Source: Roseibium marinum (lineage in GTDB: Bacteria > Pseudomonadota > Alphaproteobacteria > Rhizobiales > Stappiaceae). Taken from it: a stretch of 64,000 nucleotides of DNA. The stretch covers positions 1-64,000 of the forward strand of contig NZ_PPCN01000019.1 in assembly GCF_002906165.1 (NCBI RefSeq). Direction: 5' to 3'. The notes under the pieces are model-generated. The model saw nothing but the letters and a program-made list of their open reading frames with translations, was not told where the DNA came from and made no database searches. How positions within the stretch are numbered: the stretch's first letter is position 1; each line of letters opens with the position of its first letter. This document shows, piece after piece, positions 15,817 through 24,704 of this stretch. Both the position numbers and the translations under genes were made by a program.

Positions 15817-17616
15817 TCAGCTCAGGTGGTGGACCTCCTGCAACCCGTAGACAGGTGTCGGGATACCCTCCATCCGCGCCTTGATCTGCAGCGACAGGAA
15901 CTGCGAGTAGTGGCGCGACTGGTGCAGGTTGCCACCGTGCATCCAGAGGTTCGGCACCTGCGTCGGCTTCCACATGTTGCGCTGTTCGCCTTCCCAGGGC
16001 CCCGGATCCTTGGTGGTATCTGAGCCGAGGCCCCAGCATTTGCCAAGGGTATCGGCCGTCTCCTGACCCATCAGGTCCGCCACCCAGCCGTTCATCGAGT
16101 TATAGCCGGTGGCGTAGACGATGAGATCGGCGCCGAGATGACTGCCGTCGTCAAGAGTGACCCCGGTCTCGTCGAGCGATACGACTTGGCCACGCTTGAG
16201 CTTGATCTCGCCGTCGATGATGAGCTGGCTCGCGCCCACGTCGATGTAATAGCCCGAGCCACGGCGCAGGTATTTCATGAACAGGCCGGACTTGTCATCC
16301 CCCCAGTCGAGCCAGAAGCCAGCCTTTTTCAACCCCTCGTAGAACGCAGCATCGCGTTCCTTCATCTGCGCATAGGCCGGGATCTGGAACTCGTGCAGGA
16401 TCCGATAGGGCAGCGAGGCGAAAATCAGATCGGCCTTTTCTGTCGTCACACCGTTGCGGACCGCTTCCTCGGAGTAAAGTGCACCGAGGCCGATCTCCAT
16501 CAACGTGTCCGACCGCACGATGTGTGTGGAAGACCGCTGCACCATGGTCACGTCCGCGTCGTGTTCCCAAAGCGCAGCGCAGATGTCATGTGCAGAGTTG
16601 TTGGAGCCGATGACGACCACCTTTTTGCCGGTCCACCTGTCCGGGCCTTCGTGTTCCGACGAATGCTGCTGTGCGCCCTTGAACCTGTCCATGCCGGGGA
16701 AGGCAGGCATCCGCTTCTTGCCGGACATGCCGGTCGCCATGACAAGTTGCTTGGGACGCAACACGACCTCTTCGCCGTCGCGATCCACCACGACAGTCCA
16801 TTCCCCCGTCTTCTCGTCAAAGCTGGCGGACTTGGCAGTTGTGCGGCACCAGTAGTTCAGCTCCATCACCTTGGTGTACATTTCCAGCCAGTCACCGATC
16901 TTGTCCTTGGGGGCAAATACCGGCCAGTTCTCGGGGAACTTCATGTAAGGCAAATGGTCGTACCAGACCGGGTCGTGCAGGCAGAGCGACTTGTAGCGCT
17001 TGCGCCAACTGTCGCCGGGCCGGTCGTTGCGCTCGACGATGATTGTCGGCACGCCGAGTTGGCGCAAGCGGGCGCCGAGCGCGATGCCGCCCTGACCGCC
17101 GCCAATGATCACACAGTAAGGCTGGGTTTTATAGCCAAGCTCGGCAGCCTCGCGTTCACGTTCTTCCTTCCAGGTTTCGCGGTTCTTCCCGGCTCCGTGC
17201 CTAGCGCCGAGCGGGCGCATGAAGCCCGCCGGCTCCTCATGCCCCTTCAACTCGACCATCGTGGTCAGCAGGGTCCAGATCTTGCCGTCCTTCAGTCGCA
17301 TAAGACCATGGCCCCGCGCCATTTCGGTCTCGAACTGGATCCAGGCGGTGGTGACGCCATCGTCCTCGGTGGGGATCTCGCCCTCGGCCAGTTGCCAGTT
17401 GCTGGGCTTGGTCGTGGCCAGCTGGTGCTTCAGCATGTCCTCGACCTGGTCCTTGCCCTCGACCGTCTTGACATTCCAGGTGAACGTCACAAGGTCGCGC
17501 CAATAGCAATCGTCCAGGAACATATCCCGCGCTTTGGCAATGTCATTTTGAGTCAGCGCGGCGCCGAAACCGTCCAAAAAAGCCTGTGTCCAGCCGGCAA
17601 CAGTCGTATTGAGCAT
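15817..17616 (-). CDS. FAD/NADPH flavin-containing monooxygenase with NTF2-like N-terminal domain
   Basis: In this 599-residue protein, residues about 10-125 look like a SnoaL/NTF2-like cone domain. Residues 165-599 form a class B flavin monooxygenase. The FAD-binding motif is GGGQGG at 172-177, the NADPH-binding motif is GSNNSA at 337-342, and the ATG motif (VYATGYNSMNGW) lies near the C-terminus. Relatives include YUCCA-like and group-B monooxygenases that oxygenate small organic molecules; the substrate cannot be told. GGGAGGAG precedes the ATG at 17614-17616. The frame is open upstream to 17796 but has no site there. A 44-codon frame lies 49 bp upstream. Cytoplasmic. Confidence 0.88.
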   Translation of the reverse strand: MLNTTVAGWTQAFLDGFGAALTQNDIAKARDMFLDDCYWRDLVTFTWNVKTVEGKDQVEDMLKHQLATTKPSNWQLAEGEIPTEDDGVTTAWIQFETEMARGHGLMRLKDGKIWTLLTTMVELKGHEEPAGFMRPLGARHGAGKNRETWKEEREREAAELGYKTQPYCVIIGGGQGGIALGARLRQLGVPTIIVERNDRPGDSWRKRYKSLCLHDPVWYDHLPYMKFPENWPVFAPKDKIGDWLEMYTKVMELNYWCRTTAKSASFDEKTGEWTVVVDRDGEEVVLRPKQLVMATGMSGKKRMPAFPGMDRFKGAQQHSSEHEGPDRWTGKKVVVIGSNNSAHDICAALWEHDADVTMVQRSSTHIVRSDTLMEIGLGALYSEEAVRNGVTTEKADLIFASLPYRILHEFQIPAYAQMKERDAAFYEGLKKAGFWLDWGDDKSGLFMKYLRRGSGYYIDVGASQLIIDGEIKLKRGQVVSLDETGVTLDDGSHLGADLIVYATGYNSMNGWVADLMGQETADTLGKCWGLGSDTTKDPGPWEGEQRNMWKPTQVPNLWMHGGNLHQSRHYSQFLSLQIKARMEGIPTPVYGLQEVHHLS

Positions 17617-17665
17617 GTGCTCCTCCCTTTTCGTTTTTGGTGTTGGTCCTCCGGCATCACGATTA

Positions 17666-17800
17666 TCAAGGGGAAGCGCCGGCAGGTAACGGCATCTGGT
17701 CCTGACACAGGGCAAATGTGGATGCCCCTCGCGCGGACGTTGCGCGTGCAACGGCGCGCAGCACACGGTCGATTTCGTCGACATGTTCGAGATCAAGCAT
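17666..17800 (-). CDS. Possible 44-aa small protein upstream of the monooxygenase
   Basis: GGGAGGA sits a few bases before the ATG (17798-17800), and the frame runs 44 codons (MLDLEHVDEIDRVLRAVARA, then Cys- and Pro-containing sequence) to a TGA at 17666-17668. It would be co-transcribed with the monooxygenase. A further short frame, starting MADHLYAGMALIR, overlaps its start. The amphipathic start looks protein-like, but nothing is recognised. It may be a truncated gene or a leader. Confidence 0.35.
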   Translation of the reverse strand: MLDLEHVDEIDRVLRAVARATSARGASTFALCQDQMPLPAGASP

Positions 17801-18232
17801 CGCGTCCTCCCAACGGTTGCCCGCAGTCAGGATAGCGCGTTGACCGGATCAGCGCCATGCCCGCATAAAGGTGGTCGGCCATAACCAAAAACCGAACTGT
17901 CCCCTCCCTGCCCCATTCAAGACATTTGTAAAAGAGCTGTATTCGACCATTCTCCTCCCAATACGTCGCACGTGCATTGATCTGCAATTCGCGCTAATTG
18001 CCGGAAATCCAGACTGTTGGCAGATAGGCTTGGCAGGCACGGCCTCCAACATCGACTTGGCAAACTCGGCACAAAAACGTCTCGACAACGGTAAAGCAGT
18101 TCAGGGTTTACGGCTTTCCAGTTCACGGCCAAAGGAGGTGTCCAATAGTTTTATTCCAAGTCATCGAGCCACCCCTCGCTCTTTGCCTGTTCCACGATTT
18201 CCCATCTGTGCTGACGGAACACGGCCGCCTGG
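17801..18232. other. Gene-poor spacer before an IS3 remnant
   Basis: Apart from the short MADHL frame (about 17790-17880, minus), no gene is supported. It should contain the promoter of the leftward monooxygenase gene. The right end borders the truncated transposase and may be a rearrangement scar. Confidence 0.4.
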
Positions 18233-18946
18233 CTGAAAGAGAGCGGCAAGGTCTATGGATATCGCAAGCTTCATGACGATCTGCTCGATCAGGGGGAGAC
18301 GTGCAGCCTGAACCGTGTCGCACGTCTTGCCAGTCTGGCCGGGCTCAAGGCTGAGATCGGATACAAGCGGCGGCCCGGCGGTTATGGCGGCCGACCGTCA
18401 TTGGTCATCGACAACACATTGGGCCGACAGTTCGATGTGGATGCCCTCGACAGGGTCTGGGTAACAGACATCACCTACATCAGGACACTGGAAGGCTTTG
18501 CCTATCTGGCCGTCGTGATCGACCTCTTTTCTCGCCGCGTCGTCGGCTGGTCGATGCAGAGCCGTCAAACCACGGATGTCGTATTGCAGGCCCTGCTCAT
18601 GGCCGTATGGCAGCGGAAACCGAAACACAAGGTTCTGGTCCACTCGGACCAGGGCTCCCGGTTCACAAGCATGGACCGGGCTTCGTTCCTCAAGGCTCAC
18701 AACCTCGAACATTCCATGAGCCGGCGCGGGAACTGCCACGACAACGCTGTTGCCGAAAGCTTCTTCAACCTGTTGAAGCGCGAGCGAATACGGCGCCGGG
18801 CCTACAAGACCCACGTCGAAGCCAGGCAGGATGTGTTCGACTACATCGAGATGTTCTACAATCCAAAGCGGAAGCACGCCAGGAACGGGATGCTATCACC
18901 CGTCGGGTTCGAACGGCGGCAGAAAATGAACTCCGAAGGCGTCTAG
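18233..18946 (+). pseudogene. 5'-truncated IS3-family transposase OrfB
   Basis: The frame from 18233 begins LKESGKVYGYRKLHDDLLDQ, in the middle of the HTH_21 part, and continues through a complete rve core. The DDE residues are visible as Asp in VWVTDITYI, Asp in VHSDQGSRF and Glu in AVAESFFNLL. The end is complete (PVGFERRQKM...). A stop at about 18212 and loss of similarity show that the first roughly 60-80 residues and all of OrfA are missing. The subgroup differs from the element at 5670 and resembles the orfA fragment at the left window edge. Confidence 0.82.
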
Positions 18947-19149
18947 TAAACGCGGGGCTATTCATTCCGCAAAGATAGCTTGGAACCGAACGTGTGATAC
19001 AGAGCACATACAGCGCCTTCTGCCGACGGCTATGAATTTCAAAATCACCCACGCGCACTTCTAAGGGAAATTGGATTTTTTGCTTTCCGTTGTCAGAACA
19101 ACCGGCAACATCGACATCATTTTTTTAAGAATGACTTCCTGGAGAGAAT

Positions 19150-20097
19150 ATGAAGATTTCAAAAGCGCTTATCCCGTTGACCTTGTTTTGCGCCAGCTTT
19201 CACATTCCCGCGAATGCGCAAATGATAGATGCCAAAAAACCGGTTTCAGGTGATCCGCTGATCGACCACCGGATCGATAACTGCGAAGGCACGAAAGGCT
19301 TCGGCTGGTTGAAGTATGACCCATCCGGAAAAGTTCAGTTAAGCGATCTATGTCTGAATGAGGAAACCGGAACGGTTGTCGCCGCCGAAACCCTGACTGA
19401 TCTCGAGCTGACGGCAAAAAGTAGAAATGGCCGCAAATTCGAGGATCTCGCCTCCGGCGCGAGTGAGTATCAAAGGGATCGGATTGAAATAACCGGAGAC
19501 CAGAATGCACCGGGCTGTACTCAGGACAACGTGGAAAGTTTGCAATTCTGGGTAAACAATTCCTCGGTAAAACAGGTGCAGGGTGAAAGAACGGCATGGA
19601 TCCACGGGTATACCGTTCCAGCGACAAGCGCCAAACCAATGAAGCCGACAGCTAAACTCGTGTTCGGGTTACGGAACATCACTCAAACGGATACCGGTTC
19701 GAATACATTCCCGAACGGACTTATCAAGAACGGAGACGGGGACATTTATGGCGACGCGTCTTTTTCTGACACCGATGGTTCCGTTTCCCTGACTGAGGGC
19801 GGCGGATACAACTACGGAGAAGTTGGTGGCGAACTGTCCGTCATATTCCCGGGCAACGGTGAGTTCACAATGAGTGGTTCCTTTGTTGTCAAAAACCAGC
19901 GGCTGAAAGGTCACGAAGCCAATGAGATGATCCAGATCTCTGGCGACATTGTTTATTTTCGTGGACATGTTCTGGGATCCAGCGGCGAACAACTTCTCGG
20001 GTATGGCATCGTGAAGGGTAAACTTCTGGATGCCAGCGGAAGAGTTCACAGCTACCGATCAACCGCTTACGTCATCAGTTGCATGTCATTCGAGTGA
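19150..20097 (+). CDS. Exported protein of unknown function (315 aa)
   Basis: A clear signal peptide (MKISKALIPLTLFCASFHIP, cut after ANA at about 23) precedes a Gly/Asp-rich, strand-forming mature part with a few cysteines (CEGTKGFGW, APGCTQDN, ISCMSF). No enzyme motif is recognised. GGAGAG lies 4-9 bases before the ATG. It is followed after 13 bp by a second exported protein and then a third, so the three form a small operon next to the IS3 remnant. A periplasmic or extracellular location is supported; function is unknown. Confidence 0.75.
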   Translation: MKISKALIPLTLFCASFHIPANAQMIDAKKPVSGDPLIDHRIDNCEGTKGFGWLKYDPSGKVQLSDLCLNEETGTVVAAETLTDLELTAKSRNGRKFEDLASGASEYQRDRIEITGDQNAPGCTQDNVESLQFWVNNSSVKQVQGERTAWIHGYTVPATSAKPMKPTAKLVFGLRNITQTDTGSNTFPNGLIKNGDGDIYGDASFSDTDGSVSLTEGGGYNYGEVGGELSVIFPGNGEFTMSGSFVVKNQRLKGHEANEMIQISGDIVYFRGHVLGSSGEQLLGYGIVKGKLLDASGRVHSYRSTAYVISCMSFE

Positions 20098-20110
20098 ATT
20101 GGAGGGTTTG

Positions 20111-20692
20111 GTGCTGTTTCTACGCGTGACTCTGATTGTTTCAATCTCAATACCCGTTCTCATCGGGACCGTTTTTAATGCTCGAGCGGACGCCGGGATT
20201 ACCGATCTTTGGCAGCGGTATTTGAAGAACTGCGGCAGCCTCATGATCAGCAAGGAGGCCATGTTTGCGGATTTTCCGATCAAGGAAGCGGGACATGTGC
20301 TCGGTGTTTCCGAAGCCGGGACAAGGCTGGCGTATGGCTGGGCTTCCTCGGATTACAGTGAATCCGGAGCAGTGGAGGTTTCCTTTGGCCCTGATGTGAT
20401 GTCTGTCAGTTGCACTGTTGGCATAAGCCCCAGCCAAGCCAATATCGATCCTGTCTCGGAGGCGGTAAAGCTGAAAGAACACATTGCGACCAATGAGCGC
20501 CTTTCTTTTGACGGCGGCCAAATGCTACATTTGTCGGATAACCCCCAAATGGTACAGAACTTTACTGGCGGCGGGGTGGCGCTGTCTTTCAATGTTTATG
20601 GCGCTTTCGAGGATCCCCAAATTATCTCTATCGTAGACATTAAAAAAACCTACGTGACGATTTTCAATATGTATGTAACCAAGATCGATTGA
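20111..20692 (+). CDS. Exported protein of unknown function (193 aa)
   Basis: I place the start at the GTG at 20111 because GGAGGG (20101-20106) is well spaced and a signal peptide follows directly (LFLRVTLIVSISIPVLIGTV, cut near ARADA). The mature part has few distinctive motifs (WQRYLKNCGSLMISKEAMF, VSCTVGISP). It is the second gene of the three-gene exported-protein operon. The frame stays open upstream to 20030 but overlaps the preceding gene. Confidence 0.65.
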   Translation: MLFLRVTLIVSISIPVLIGTVFNARADAGITDLWQRYLKNCGSLMISKEAMFADFPIKEAGHVLGVSEAGTRLAYGWASSDYSESGAVEVSFGPDVMSVSCTVGISPSQANIDPVSEAVKLKEHIATNERLSFDGGQMLHLSDNPQMVQNFTGGGVALSFNVYGAFEDPQIISIVDIKKTYVTIFNMYVTKID

Positions 20693-20703
20693 GGAGTTGA
20701 TTT

Positions 20704-21108
20704 TTGAGAAACATTCTTCTGGCGCTTTGCCTGCTTATTCCAACCTCCGTCAAGGCGGACGGGTTGGGTTTCATGACACCCTCAAAAAACATCTACTGCA
20801 ACGGAGGGGTTACTGGCGGCGGTCATTTGTATTGCACGATCATCAATCGCGGCGGCCCTATACCTCTTCCGAAACCGGCTTCGTGTAACGGATATTGGGG
20901 GCATGAGTTTTACATTGAAGCGTCTGGCAACGTGAAAATGATTTGCAGCCAACGACTCGAATCCGTGGACTACACGGACATCGCTCACTACGGAGTGTCC
21001 GGTGAATTCGGCAGCGTGAACTGTCGTTCAGAAAGAACCGGGTTCACATGTTCCAACGCCGACGGCCACGGGTTCTTTTTGTCCCGCCGGAAACAGCTCG
21101 TGTTTTAA
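20704..21108 (+). CDS. Small exported protein, DUF6636-like
   Basis: The start is a TTG with AGGAG about 7 bases upstream. A signal peptide (RNILLALCLLIPTSVKA) leads into a cysteine-containing domain. The motifs FMTPSKNIYCNGG, CTIINRGG and GFTCSNADGHGFFLSR recall the DUF6636 pattern (TPSGNIxC ... GxTCxNxxGHGFxLSR). It is probably a disulfide-stabilised periplasmic protein of unknown role. It is the third gene of the exported-protein operon. Confidence 0.72.
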   Translation: MRNILLALCLLIPTSVKADGLGFMTPSKNIYCNGGVTGGGHLYCTIINRGGPIPLPKPASCNGYWGHEFYIEASGNVKMICSQRLESVDYTDIAHYGVSGEFGSVNCRSERTGFTCSNADGHGFFLSRRKQLVF

Positions 21109-21629
21109 TGCTCGGTTTTGGGAAGGCTCTTAATATGTTGAAAGCGATTTACACCGCCTCTGTGATATTTGCATTTTCGGAGTAGTTCTCAAGTGGCGCA
21201 GACGCATGGTTTCTCATGGCAAGAGTGATCCATCAAGCTGCCCTCAATGACTTGAAAGATCAATGAGTTGGGTCGACGAGGTAGCCTGCCGAACAAGTCC
21301 TCTGGCAGAGGTCTAGGATTTCGCAAGCGATCCGATCGTTATGCACAGCGGCGTTTTTCCCAGCCCATTTTACTCCAACCGACTCCCTGTAGGCCGGGCG
21401 TCCTCAGCCTCTGGAAGTTATTCAATGAAATCAAATCGATCCGCCCTTACCCTACGGATGATCGCAGCTTATTGCGAGAACGCCTGCAGCCATTCTTTTC
21501 GTCGCAGGAAGTCGAAAGATTTCGGCCCGCAGATCATCTCCCCGCGGCCGCGCCGGCGCTGTTAATGCCTGCACGTTCCAGGACCCGCCCTCCCCGATTC
21601 AGAGCAGGTGAAGCGCCGTCACACTTGGC
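21109..21629. other. Gene-poor spacer with a signal-peptide-like stub
   Basis: A 16-codon frame at 21135-21185 (MLKAIYTASVIFAFSE, with GGGAAGG upstream) looks like the start of a fourth exported protein cut short by a stop. The remaining sequence up to the tctA stop shows no supported gene. It marks the change from the accessory region to the dense catabolic operons. Confidence 0.4.
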
Positions 21630-23123
21630 TCATGCCGCCTGCTTTGCTTTCGCCTTGCGGTGCGACAGCACACCCCAGACAAGCATGATCGCCGCCAGAC
21701 CCAGAACAACCGCGCTGACCGGCCTTTCGACGAATGTCGCAAGGTCGCCGCGCGACAGGAGCAGCGCCCGGCGGAAGTGTTCTTCCATCATCGGCCCCAG
21801 AACAAATCCGAGGAGCAGCGGGGCCGCCGGAAAATTCAGCCAGCGCATCAGGATCCCGAGAACTCCGAACCCCGCCACCAGCCAGATGTCGAAGGTGTTG
21901 TTGTGCAGGCTCAGCGTGCCGATGGCGATGAACATCAGGATCGCCGGGTAGAGAAACCGGTTCGGTACGAGAAGCAGCCGGACCCACAGGCCGATCATCG
22001 GAATATTGAGGATGAGGAGGATCAGGTTGCCTATCCAGAAACTCATGATCAGGCCCCAGAAAAGCTCCGGCTGATCGGACAGGAGCTTCGGCCCGGGAGC
22101 GATGCCGTGAATGGTGAGAGCCCCCAGCATCAGCGCCATGGCGGCGCTGCCCGGGATGCCCAGTGTCAGCGTGGGGACGAAAGCGGTCTGATCGGCGGCG
22201 TTGTTGGCCGATTCCGGCGCGGTGATGCCCTCGATGGCGCCCTTGCCGAAGCGCTCCGGCGTGGTCGAAATGCGTTTTTCCAGCGCGTAGGCGAAGAACG
22301 ATGCCACAGAAGGGCCTGTTCCGGGAAGCGCGCCGAAAAATGAACCGACCGCGCTGCCGCGCAGCATCGGCAGCAGTGAGCGGAGGACTTCCTCCCTGGA
22401 CAGTTTCATCGACCACAGGGAGACGCTCTTGCGGTCGAAACGCCGGGCGGCGCCGGTCTGTGCGTTGCTCACCACTTCGGCAATGCCGAACATGCCCATC
22501 GCCAACGGAATGAGCCCGATGCCGTTCGACATTTCGAGGATGTTGAAGGTCAGCCGCTCGTCTCCGGTGTAAAGATCGATCCCCACCGTTCCGAAAACAA
22601 TGCCGAGCACAACCATGGCCAGCGCCTTTGCGACAGGTCCGTCGCTCACAGCGCTGGCGGCCACCAGCCCGAGGATCATGAGCGAGAAATATTCCGCCGA
22701 GCCGAAACCGAGAGCGTAGGCAGCGATTGTCGGCGCAAAGATCATGAGCAGCAGGATGCCGACCATGCCGCCGAAAAAGGACGCGACGGAGGTCATGAAG
22801 AGAGCGGCCGCCCCCCGTCCCTGGAGCGCCATCGGATGACCGTCGAGGCAGGAGACGGCCGAGGAGGTCGTTCCGGGAATATTGACCAGGATCGCGGCCG
22901 TCGACCCACCGTAGCCGGTTCCGTACCAGATCCCGGCGAGCATGATGATCGAAGTCGCCGGGTCGAGGTGATAGGTCAGCGGCAGCAGCATGGAAATGGC
23001 TGTCAGCGGCCCTATGCCGGGGATCACGCCCACCAGCGTTCCAAGGAAGACGCCGACGAAGCAGTAGCCCAGGGTCATCGGCGTCAGGGCGGTTTCCAGC
23101 CCGAGGAGAATATTGTTCAGCAT
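21630..23123 (-). CDS. tctA: Tripartite tricarboxylate transporter, large permease TctA
   Basis: This 497-residue membrane protein has about 12 hydrophobic segments. It carries the TctA signatures GVIPGIGPLTAISMLLP near the N-terminus and the inverted-repeat counterpart GALPGTGPSVASFFAYA, plus GTGYGGSTAAILVNIPGT. With TctB and TctC it imports a carboxylate using the ion gradient. The start at 23123 (MLNNILLGLE) has GGAGAC upstream; the frame is open further but is implausible. It is the last gene of the minus-strand tctC-enolase-tctB-tctA operon. The substrate is unknown, probably the carboxylate handled by the neighbouring enzymes. Confidence 0.93.
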   Translation of the reverse strand: MLNNILLGLETALTPMTLGYCFVGVFLGTLVGVIPGIGPLTAISMLLPLTYHLDPATSIIMLAGIWYGTGYGGSTAAILVNIPGTTSSAVSCLDGHPMALQGRGAAALFMTSVASFFGGMVGILLLMIFAPTIAAYALGFGSAEYFSLMILGLVAASAVSDGPVAKALAMVVLGIVFGTVGIDLYTGDERLTFNILEMSNGIGLIPLAMGMFGIAEVVSNAQTGAARRFDRKSVSLWSMKLSREEVLRSLLPMLRGSAVGSFFGALPGTGPSVASFFAYALEKRISTTPERFGKGAIEGITAPESANNAADQTAFVPTLTLGIPGSAAMALMLGALTIHGIAPGPKLLSDQPELFWGLIMSFWIGNLILLILNIPMIGLWVRLLLVPNRFLYPAILMFIAIGTLSLHNNTFDIWLVAGFGVLGILMRWLNFPAAPLLLGFVLGPMMEEHFRRALLLSRGDLATFVERPVSAVVLGLAAIMLVWGVLSHRKAKAKQAA

Positions 23124-23139
23124 ATTTGTCTCCAGCCGC

Positions 23140-23598
23140 CTACCAGGGCCATGCCAGCATCTTGAGGCCCAGTGAAAGACCGAGGCCGAAGATGAGCCAG
23201 GCAAGCGCGCACAGAACCACCGTCACGATGAGAAGCTCGCCGAGGGAGGGCCGTTGCGGACCGGCCAGACTCGCGAGCACCACCATGGCCGCAATTGCGG
23301 GAAAGAGGCCGAAGGACTCGCATAGGAGCGCGAAGGCGGCGACAGCCAGCAGGACAAAGATCGACGCACGCACTGGCGGCAGCGATACCCGGCCGGGCCT
23401 GATGCCGCGCAGGAAGGCAGGCAGCAGGATTGCGAGGCTGAGCCCCGCGAGGGAAAGACCCGCCAGCATCGGGTAGAGCCCGGTGCCCATCCGGCGCAGG
23501 CTGCCGAGGTCGTAGCTGAGGTAACAATGTGTCGCGAGAGCGATTCCCGCAACGAACAGCAAAGCACCGCCGATAATATCCTTGCGTGCCTCATCCAT
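23140..23598 (-). CDS. tctB: Tripartite tricarboxylate transporter, small permease TctB
   Basis: A 152-residue protein with four hydrophobic segments (about residues 9-27, 42-60, 78-110 and 122-148), the normal size and layout of TctB. The motif MGTGLYPMLAGLSLAGLS is typical of the family. It is encoded 16 bp before tctA and pairs with it in the inner membrane. Confidence 0.88.
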   Translation of the reverse strand: MDEARKDIIGGALLFVAGIALATHCYLSYDLGSLRRMGTGLYPMLAGLSLAGLSLAILLPAFLRGIRPGRVSLPPVRASIFVLLAVAAFALLCESFGLFPAIAAMVVLASLAGPQRPSLGELLIVTVVLCALAWLIFGLGLSLGLKMLAWPW

Positions 23599-23610
23599 GG
23601 TTCTTTTCCT

Positions 23611-24699
23611 TCATGTCGCCTTTGCATCGGCTGCGAACTCGAGATGCTGCGCGGCGATGGAATCAAGAGTTTCTCTGTCGAGCCGCTCCGCAATCCGGCC
23701 CGACACCGGTTCAACGGTGCCGTCCCGGATGGCCGGGAGCGGAGCAACCTGAGCGGAAAGCCCGCGGTGAAAATCAATTTCGTGCGGGTGGGCAAGTCCT
23801 TCGGGAAGGCTCTGTGCGAAAGCGATCTGGGCGGCGGCTCCAAGGGCACTTTCCGAATAGGTTCCGTCGCAGACACGGCCGCCGTTCGCGGCGACCGCCG
23901 TGGCCACCTCCCTGGCTTCGCTCACACCGATGCGGTTCGGCTTGGCGGAGGCATGCAGCAGACCGCGATCCGCGAAAGCCCGAACCCACCTGGCCCCGTC
24001 CATCGCCTTGTCGACCAGTACAGGGACATCGAAGGAAGCGCAGGCCGCCCCGGTCACCGCGTCCGGAAGCAGCGGAACGGGGTCTTCCAGGAAACTCAGG
24101 GTCATTTCCCGCGCCAGCGCGAAAAGCGCGGGAAGATCCTCAAGCGAGTACGAGCTGTTGGCATCTCCGGACAGTTCCGTTTCCGTGCCGAGTTCGCGGC
24201 GAAGTGCCGCCAGCACGGCTGCATCCTGCGATATTCCCTGTCCAAGCTTCACCTTGAAGGCGTTGATACCGGTTTCCTCGCGAACCTTGAGGGCGGCCTC
24301 GGCTGCGGCGTCCGGTGCCATTCGGGTCAGCACGGAGGCAACGCGTATCGGGCCGCCTTTCGGCGCGGGCGCACCGAGGTCATGCCATGCGTTGTCGCAA
24401 AGTGCCTTCAAGGCCGTCATTCCGCGAATGCCCGACAGTCTGGGCATCAGCGGCTCGCCGGCCTCCAGCCCAACCAGGAGCGGCCAGGCCAGTTGCCGGA
24501 AAGCGTTGATCATCAGGTCCTGCGTAAAGCCGTTCCAGGCCGGCCGGCAGGTGATTTCGGCAGCTCCGCAGCGTCCCTCGTCATCCTGCAGCAGCAGGAT
24601 CACATATGGCACGCTGGCTTCCGCCCCGCCCGCCGTCCATTCCACGGCATTGCGGAGCGGAAGCCGGAGCTTCCAGAGTTCGGCTCGCACGAGTGGCAC
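23611..24699 (-). CDS. Enolase-superfamily enzyme, muconate-lactonizing/mandelate-racemase type
   Basis: In the 362-residue protein the barrel residues expected for the muconate-lactonizing subgroup can be placed: the KxK pair Lys149/Lys151 (FKVKLG), metal ligands Asp179 (GDANSS), Glu205 (EDP) and Asp230 (LVDKAM), and the opposite-face Lys253 (SAKPNRIG). Such enzymes abstract the proton alpha to a carboxylate for cycloisomerisation, racemisation/epimerisation or dehydration. It sits inside the tripartite transporter operon between tctC and tctB, which suggests it acts on the imported carboxylate. The exact reaction is not predictable from sequence alone. A second, diverged member lies at 35407. 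Confidence 0.85.
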   Translation of the reverse strand: MPLVRAELWKLRLPLRNAVEWTAGGAEASVPYVILLLQDDEGRCGAAEITCRPAWNGFTQDLMINAFRQLAWPLLVGLEAGEPLMPRLSGIRGMTALKALCDNAWHDLGAPAPKGGPIRVASVLTRMAPDAAAEAALKVREETGINAFKVKLGQGISQDAAVLAALRRELGTETELSGDANSSYSLEDLPALFALAREMTLSFLEDPVPLLPDAVTGAACASFDVPVLVDKAMDGARWVRAFADRGLLHASAKPNRIGVSEAREVATAVAANGGRVCDGTYSESALGAAAQIAFAQSLPEGLAHPHEIDFHRGLSAQVAPLPAIRDGTVEPVSGRIAERLDRETLDSIAAQHLEFAADAKAT

Positions 24700-24704
24700 A
24701 GGCG

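Noticed and set aside
16138..17835. Long open frame (565 codons) on the plus strand opposite the flavin monooxygenase
   Set aside because: It is an antisense shadow in GC-rich DNA. Its composition is rich in Arg/His/Gly, it has no motifs, and the minus-strand frame has a clear family match and ribosome site.
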